A stretch of DNA of 64,000 nt, from NCBI GenBank assembly GCA_018814445.1, contig JAHIZV010000169.1, positions 1 through 64,000 of the forward strand. Reading direction: 5' to 3'. Source of the stretch: Verrucomicrobiota bacterium. Lineage in GTDB: Bacteria; Verrucomicrobiota; Kiritimatiellia; JAHIZV01. Below are positions 59,401 through 64,000 of this stretch, one piece after another; the stretch's first letter is position 1, and the number at the start of each line of letters is the position of its first letter. Position numbers and translations under genes: made by a program. The notes beneath the pieces are model-generated. The model was given only the letters and a program-made list of their open reading frames with translations, was not told where the DNA came from and searched no databases.

Positions 59401-62400
59401 CTCTGACGTGAGGTAGCCAAACTGGTCATAATCGAGCAAGGTGGCCCTTCCGAGACGGTCTTCCTGAGTGCGGATACCGTCCGGACCGTATGACCAGGTG
59501 CGAAAGGCGCCCGATCCGACATCTGTTTCCATGATCTTCCGGCCCAGTCCATCGTATGCATTCGTGATGATCTGTCCGGAGGGTGTGGTTTCAACTCGCA
59601 GTCTGCCTTTGTAGTCGTAGGTGTAGTACGTCGTATAGCCCAGCGGGTCGGTCTGCGATTCGGGATAACCCCATACGTCATATCCGACGATCGTCATTCC
59701 TCCGGATGGTGAGACAACATTGGTCGGTTGACCATAAGCGTTGTAGCGAATGGTCTGGGTGCTTCCGTCGGGGAAGGTTGTTGAAATCGGATTCCCGCGC
59801 CAGTCGTAAGTGTACCGTGTAACGTGGCCGAGAGCGTTGGTCGTGGTCACAAGATGACCACGCTCGTCATAACCATACTTTGTGACGTTGCCATGCGGAT
59901 CGGTTACTGCAATGGTGCGTCCAAGTGAATCGATCGTGTTGGACCAGAATGTGCCGTCCCGCTTACGTTCTGTCTGAACCTGGCCAAGTGCATCGTAGGT
60001 GAACGTCTGGTAGGTTCCGTCAGGATAGTCAACGCGCGTAATCCTGTTGCTTCCATCCCGTGTATTTGTCGTCGTGCGGCCCAACGGGTCGGTCATTGCC
60101 TGCAGATGCACGGGATACGTGTTGTCGGTGTAGCTCCAGTTCCAGCTTCTTCCCGCACTGTCGACTTCGGATGTGACTACGCCGAAATGAGCTGACAGGC
60201 CGTACGTGTGCGTATTGCCGAGGCGATCCACGTACGACGACATGAACCCCTGATTCCCGACATAACTGTAATTCTGCGCCTCTCCGGCTTCGTTCGTGAT
60301 GACCGCTACGCGCGTGCGATTCTCGTCCGGGTAGTAGCAGTACTTCTTTGAGCCATCCCCGTACTCGACCACATGCATGCCCGGCTGATTGGTCGGGAAC
60401 GTCAGCCTCGCCACGAGCGCGCTGGTTACCAGGTGCCGCTCTTCATAGATCATGCCCGACACGCCGACAGGCGCCTCGGGGCTGTTGTCTCTTTCCCGCT
60501 GATAGGAGTAGGCCATTCGGCTGTAGGGCGGCGGATACATTGGGTCATCTGCGCCTATAAGCACGGGGCGCCAGTATTTCCCCGGGGGAGGCGAGCGGTA
60601 AGAATACTTGGCCGATGTGCCGTCACCATAGTTCGCGCGTCTCAACGCGCCGTGACCGATTCCGTCAATGAACATGGAGTCATACTCGTAACTGACCACG
60701 CGGCCATCACTGCCGGACGCGCAGAGGATAAACTCCGGCGCAATCCAGATCACGGAACTGAAGTCGTTCGCCTCGTCCACATACGGATTGTTCGTGTCGG
60801 TAAGCCAGTTGGTTCCGTTCACGATGAACTTGTACTGATAGACTCCCTCCGCAAGATCGACCGCTCCGGTCCAGAGGCCGCCTCCCGCATCGTACATCTG
60901 ATAGTTCGATGTCGGGCTGTAATCGCGCCCGGGCAGACGCACGCAGGAACCCGTCAGACTGACGAAGTTGAACGCGAAATTCCCGAACGTATCTTTGCTT
61001 CCCGACGCTCCGTCCCCGAGGAAATACCCCGACAGATAACGGTCGTTGCCGCTTGTTCCGTCGCTGGCGAGCACTCCTGCAATGAAACATGTCGAAACAG
61101 AAGATACCGCCTGTGCGTTCAGCGACGTCCACGGTATGCTCACCTCCCAGCGTTCCGTGATCCGGTTGCCGTCTCCGTCCGTTGAAGTTGTTGGATTGGT
61201 TCCGGTTCCGTCGAACTGCGAAATGCGAGCCCCGGCCACCGCATTGAATCCGCCCGAGCCGCCAAGATAGAAAGCGCCCTGGCCATATTGGTATCCTGAA
61301 CCGATCTGGAACGCATAGGAATTGGCATCCCCCCATTCATCGCCCAGCAGGATGGCGATATCCATCGGGTGGGCAAACTTCACGTTATGCAAGTAATCGA
61401 GAGCGTAGGGTTGGCCGGTCTTCTGCCAGAGGTTCGACGCATTGTCGGTAAGCGTGTCAAAATCCAGAAAGACAATCATCCCGTTGTGGTCGTCTGACAC
61501 ATCAAGGCCAATGCCGCCGACATAGAAGTTAGTCGCGTCATAATTAACGTAGATTTGGCCGAAGCTTCCGTATCCGCCTGAACCGGAGGTGATCCATGAT
61601 CCGCCGTTTGTATTGAAGTCGAAGTTATCACCGATGTTATTCTGGTCGGCTCCTGGCGGGTCTGCGGTGACGAGCGGAGACCCGTTCGTCGCGGCGTTAC
61701 TTTCAGGGGTACAGCACGGGGAGGACTCCTGCAGTTGCCAATAAGGATCACGGCCGGGCATGCGAAGCCTTGTTCCTGTCAGGCGCATAAAATTGAAGCC
61801 GAACTCGTTGTTCTGATCGAGCGGACCCTCTGCGGAATCTCCCAGGTATCCTGCCGAAAGATAGCGGTTGTTGCCGCTGACATTCTGGCTCGCGACTACG
61901 CCCGCGACAACGCAGGTCGTGATGGAAGAGATATCGGATGCGCCAAGATCCGACCACGGTATCTTAACTTCCCAGCGATCTGTGAGTCGATTTCCGTCGT
62001 CGTCGGTGGAAACGGTTGCATTGGTTCCTTCGCCATCAAACTGTGAGACCGTTGCCCCGCTTACAGGGACAAACGCCCCGCTGCCGCCGAGAAGGAACAC
62101 ACCCTGTCCAAAGTTGTAGCCCGACCCGAGTTCGAAGGAAGGATAGTTACCGTCACCATACTCATCGCCCAGCACCATGGCGATATCCATGGGGCGAACG
62201 AATTCGACATTGTGCAAGTAATCCAGACCGTTGGGCGCGCCGGTCTTATTCCAAAGATTCGAGGCGTTTTCAGCCAGTGTGTTGAAGTCCAGAAACAGGA
62301 TCATAGCATCGCCATCGCCCAGCATCTCGCAGTCGTATGCTCCGACATAGAAATTTGTCTCATCGTAGTTGAAATAGACATTCCCGAGACTCCCAAATGA

Positions 62401-63315
62401 ACCACCCGCGGAGGATGTTATGAGTGGACTGCTATTGGTAGTCAGGTCGAACTTGTCGCCCACGTTGTTCTGCTGTATTCCAGGAGGATCACTTGACACC
62501 GCCGGGGAATACTCGATCGGTGAGCGAAGGCTGAAATCAGCTCCGTTCCAGGTTGCGGCAATGACAACGGAAGTGGCTTCGGCATCAGCCCACTGAAAAC
62601 TGATTCGACCGGGCGAAACGAAGTTGGTCGGGTTTCCGTACTCGATCTGGATGAAATGATTTGTGTTGGGATCAGCCACTTTCACGAGCCGGCCCTGTGA
62701 GTCATAGCTGAAAGAGGAGAAGCGCTCAAAGGCGTCATAAACGCCCTGCATCTGAAATGTCGAGCCGGGCCCTTTATAGAACGCATGCCGTGTGCCGTCT
62801 GTTGAGAGCAGATAGAACTGGTTGGGATCGATGTCGGACTGCAGTAGACGATTCTGAACCGCGGCGCCGGCGACGTAGTAGAGACTGGTCGATGATTCCT
62901 TGTAGTAGTAGGAGTCAACACCTGAAGGCCAACTTACGCGGATCACGGGGCCATAACTGTTGGCTCCGACCTCCGAAATGTCCCAGAAGTAGTTGTGACG
63001 CCAGTTTCCCGCCGTGCCAAACTCGGAGACGATGTTCCCAAGCCAACGGCTTGACGAGATTCTCTCGAACTTCAGTTTGTCCGCGCCCACGCCATCGGAA
63101 AGAGCGAGATCTGACACTTCCCGATGGACATTGCCGTTGTAAATCCAGAAAGGATTGCCTCCGCTTCCGTCAGGTCTGCAACAGTCACCATCCGGACAGT
63201 CGTCGGGTATGTTTTCACAGTTCTGACCAAAGGATCGGCAGGACAGCAACAAGACTGCCGCAACCAGAATGAACCACGAGCATTTGTCATTTCTCACCAC
63301 TCCCTCCCTCGTCAA
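56497..63315 (-). CDS. Giant Rhs/YD-repeat protein with CBM9-like and CBM48-like insertions
   Basis: A 2272-residue secreted protein from a TTG start, with signal peptide (FILVAAVLLLSCRSFG). Residues ~40-260 form an Rhs/DUF-like N-terminal region (FWIYNGNVHREVSDLAL). Residues ~270-520 and ~545-790 are tandem homologous domains of CBM9/DOMON-like type (each with DPPG-QNN-GD-FD, SFGS/G, YLHNVEF, MDIA-LGDE, and RWEV-IPW-L). Residues ~805-860 are a CBM48-like module (GVYQYKFIVNG). Then about 1100 residues of YD/RHS repeats end in the core GYRHYHPSSGRWLSRDPIG (~2020). The C-terminus (~190 residues) is Gly- and Cys-rich (12 Cys) and matches no toxin family that I know. It is translationally coupled to the membrane gene upstream (TTGA). 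Confidence 0.9.
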   Translation of the reverse strand: MTREGVVRNDKCSWFILVAAVLLLSCRSFGQNCENIPDDCPDGDCCRPDGSGGNPFWIYNGNVHREVSDLALSDGVGADKLKFERISSSRWLGNIVSEFGTAGNWRHNYFWDISEVGANSYGPVIRVSWPSGVDSYYYKESSTSLYYVAGAAVQNRLLQSDIDPNQFYLLSTDGTRHAFYKGPGSTFQMQGVYDAFERFSSFSYDSQGRLVKVADPNTNHFIQIEYGNPTNFVSPGRISFQWADAEATSVVIAATWNGADFSLRSPIEYSPAVSSDPPGIQQNNVGDKFDLTTNSSPLITSSAGGSFGSLGNVYFNYDETNFYVGAYDCEMLGDGDAMILFLDFNTLAENASNLWNKTGAPNGLDYLHNVEFVRPMDIAMVLGDEYGDGNYPSFELGSGYNFGQGVFLLGGSGAFVPVSGATVSQFDGEGTNATVSTDDDGNRLTDRWEVKIPWSDLGASDISSITTCVVAGVVASQNVSGNNRYLSAGYLGDSAEGPLDQNNEFGFNFMRLTGTRLRMPGRDPYWQLQESSPCCTPESNAATNGSPLVTADPPGADQNNIGDNFDFNTNGGSWITSGSGGYGSFGQIYVNYDATNFYVGGIGLDVSDDHNGMIVFLDFDTLTDNASNLWQKTGQPYALDYLHNVKFAHPMDIAILLGDEWGDANSYAFQIGSGYQYGQGAFYLGGSGGFNAVAGARISQFDGTGTNPTTSTDGDGNRITERWEVSIPWTSLNAQAVSSVSTCFIAGVLASDGTSGNDRYLSGYFLGDGASGSKDTFGNFAFNFVSLTGSCVRLPGRDYSPTSNYQMYDAGGGLWTGAVDLAEGVYQYKFIVNGTNWLTDTNNPYVDEANDFSSVIWIAPEFILCASGSDGRVVSYEYDSMFIDGIGHGALRRANYGDGTSAKYSYRSPPPGKYWRPVLIGADDPMYPPPYSRMAYSYQRERDNSPEAPVGVSGMIYEERHLVTSALVARLTFPTNQPGMHVVEYGDGSKKYCYYPDENRTRVAVITNEAGEAQNYSYVGNQGFMSSYVDRLGNTHTYGLSAHFGVVTSEVDSAGRSWNWSYTDNTYPVHLQAMTDPLGRTTTNTRDGSNRITRVDYPDGTYQTFTYDALGQVQTERKRDGTFWSNTIDSLGRTIAVTDPHGNVTKYGYDERGHLVTTTNALGHVTRYTYDWRGNPISTTFPDGSTQTIRYNAYGQPTNVVSPSGGMTIVGYDVWGYPESQTDPLGYTTYYTYDYKGRLRVETTPSGQIITNAYDGLGRKIMETDVGSGAFRTWSYGPDGIRTQEDRLGRATLLDYDQFGYLTSETSPGGSTTTYSYDLVGNRLCRTNAMGEAISYTYDAANRPISIRDCRGFITSNYYDGLGRLTGMQDPNGIAEQRTYDGLGKLTGIMRDGLLVQSNWYNALGWLVAFRDASGLVISNTFDEVGRPLRTYLPDGTFVDRQYTNTYLARETDRAGRISIYQRDVLGRVTNRVDNSGHSIGYQYDAFGNVTNLVDQNGHHTYFSFDAEGRKTARVFNDLSGEQYQYDDEGQLSAKRDCIGRWTYYSYDLNGNLTNVNYHSDPDVGFEYDALNRRTKMIDSVGTTTWSYVEGCTKETGTDGPFQNDSVLYGYDASKRLTNMAYCGISVGYGFDSLDRIVSVSAPEGSYSYMYTRNGRLPAELIRPNGVRTVYHYDALLRLTNLVHKKSSGDVLLSFAYTYDGHDQRTRVVREDGRRIDYGYDAIGQLTSAEGYMGDDSAWPGYSFRYAYDPAGNMTQKVENGFVTSTRYNELNQLTTSGWAGVMAVMGSVNITDAVITVNSQPVYTFSDGTFVVTNQAVVPGPNEWIAIATDVFGRSATSRISVVASGHSYAFDANGNLTNDGEFAYAFDEADHLVRATKLATGLNVMGSQYDGLARRYKRTQGEGGACHTNLYVYSHFIPLAVLDGESSNLEVCVRGMDISGTLDSAGGIGGILGVSIDVNDPGELMNPLNSGNGSIAATYAYEQMAGLEYAPFGTLVSSQPNQTSRFLFNGKELDSASGLLYFGYRHYHPSSGRWLSRDPIGEQGGQHLYVFVENRPVVYVDPLGLTAKRNCHAVYKDFSLGLGDFHIGPPVGWISLQGDMKIATQLRGEVCEECCPGGWTEETRGSWTFSLEGSASVVGGPQFNIGVPGMDISISGYIGVKGSVEGTVAGSVEFVDGGCEGKSGGCGKIMGGVTLTATGGGELETSLAGLDKLASATANISASRGVALEACCNSGGCSVKQCGFDSKWSGSAYANICAFGACYRYTFWQN

Positions 63316-63980
63316 AGTCCCGGCACCTCATCTTCACCCCCAGGCGGTGGCACCCAGAAATTGAGAGACGTTTCCTGGAAACCTGACCGAAGAACCACCA
63401 TGCACATCCCCGGCCAGTCACTGGCGGTATAGCCAAAATCAAGACATCCGGAGCTGTCCGTATAAATCAACTTGCTCGTCGAGCCATCGTCCAGACGTCC
63501 GGCGTTTGCCACTTCAATTGCGACAGGTGTGTCGGGATCCGCTTTCGGCCACTTGAGGCGAATCTGCATGGTTTCGCCCGGCGCGATTCGAATAGTCTCG
63601 AACCTTCCATATACATTTCGTGGCTGTAGATTTCGTGAGGCCAGGGATACTTCTGCCTCGGCCCACCCCAACGGTGGTTCTGCGGGTTCAGGAATATGGG
63701 CAGGCACGGGGGGCGGATTAAGCGGCTCGCCGGGTTTCCGGCTTATGTCGAGCTTGTTCTTGTCGGAGGCTGGCGGGGGTTCCGGCATCTCCTCACTGAA
63801 TTCGGCCGGCGAAGGCGCGTACGTATTCTCGCCTGGCCGATCTTCCGGAAGGGAGACGGGTTCACTCTGCGCCGTCAGCGAAGGTTCCGACGGGTTTGGT
63901 CTCCCGCGTTTCAGATGCCATAGAACCGCGATGCCAATCAGCAGCACTCCGGCGAGAAGATAGATGACTCCTTTCTTCAT
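63312..63980 (-). CDS. Single-span membrane protein with Pro-rich linker and C-terminal beta domain
   Basis: A 222-residue protein: one N-terminal transmembrane helix (VIYLLAGVLLIGIAVLWHL), a Pro/Glu-rich spacer (residues ~28-110 with repeats of EPPP-type sequence), and a C-terminal domain of ~100 residues with beta strands (RNVYGRFETIRIAPGETMQIRLKWPKADPDTPVAIEV). Its stop overlaps the TTG start of the Rhs gene, so the two products are made together. It may anchor, chaperone or transport the Rhs protein; I do not recognise a family. Confidence 0.7.
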   Translation of the reverse strand: MKKGVIYLLAGVLLIGIAVLWHLKRGRPNPSEPSLTAQSEPVSLPEDRPGENTYAPSPAEFSEEMPEPPPASDKNKLDISRKPGEPLNPPPVPAHIPEPAEPPLGWAEAEVSLASRNLQPRNVYGRFETIRIAPGETMQIRLKWPKADPDTPVAIEVANAGRLDDGSTSKLIYTDSSGCLDFGYTASDWPGMCMVVLRSGFQETSLNFWVPPPGGEDEVPGL

Positions 63981-64000
63981 TACGGTATCACCGATCCGTC

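Overview
The window looks like a chromosomal segment of a Gram-negative, probably anaerobic or microaerophilic bacterium of the PVC superphylum; my best guess is Kiritimatiellota, Verrucomicrobiota or Lentisphaerota. The pointers are isolated prepilin-type proteins with a C-terminal DGH element, many secreted glycoside hydrolases with LacI-type regulators, GTP-dependent PEP carboxykinase, a very large Rhs/YD protein with carbohydrate-binding modules, and outer-membrane and lipoprotein signals. This placement is inferred from gene content only.

Layout. 0-14 kb is a housekeeping block, nearly all on the minus strand: a membrane coiled-coil protein, mnmG, mnmE, epmA, efp, pckG, an outer-membrane barrel, a Na/Pi-type transporter, a HAD hydrolase and parB. 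Three parS-like sites (TTCCACGTGGAA core) lie inside mnmG and mnmE. 14-27 kb is a redox and stress block: a MauE/DoxX-rhodanese pair, nrfHA nitrite reductase, ferritin, two FAD disulfide-reductase-type enzymes (one fused to rhodanese), two OsmC proteins, thioredoxin, an ECF sigma factor with a Cys-rich tail, cytochrome bd oxidase, and a DUF134-NifX-methyltransferase operon behind a clear palindromic operator. 27-33.6 kb holds a GPH-type sugar symporter, decayed genes (TonB-dependent receptor, Fic), a tRNA with CAU anticodon and a TRAP transporter (dctPQM).

33.7-48 kb is a glycan-use region: GH130, two GH99/71-like proteins (one broken by an in-frame TAA), a 973-residue GH-A-like protein, two LacI regulators, two prepilin-type proteins, two paralogous secreted proteins of unknown family and a HAMP sensor without an output domain. 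48-54 kb has modABC coupled to a GH31 glucosidase gene. 53.4-56.4 kb is a compact locus with a nucleotidyltransferase, a PqqD-like protein carrying a leader-like tail, and an HPr-kinase-like ATPase. This resembles the accessory set of lasso-peptide/RiPP clusters but has no cyclase. 56.5-64 kb is a 2272-residue Rhs protein coupled to a small membrane protein.

Repeats are prominent. There are three copies of a ~150 bp MITE-like element with 25 bp terminal inverted repeats, paired TTCCAAG-type palindromes just after stop codons, heptamer and 14-mer tandem repeats at gene ends, and two palindromic repeats in or beside the 973-residue protein gene. One of these is translated in frame. The strongest candidates for follow-up are the PqqD/HPrK/nucleotidyltransferase locus, the parS sites embedded in mnmEG, the MITE family and the repeat captured inside a coding sequence.
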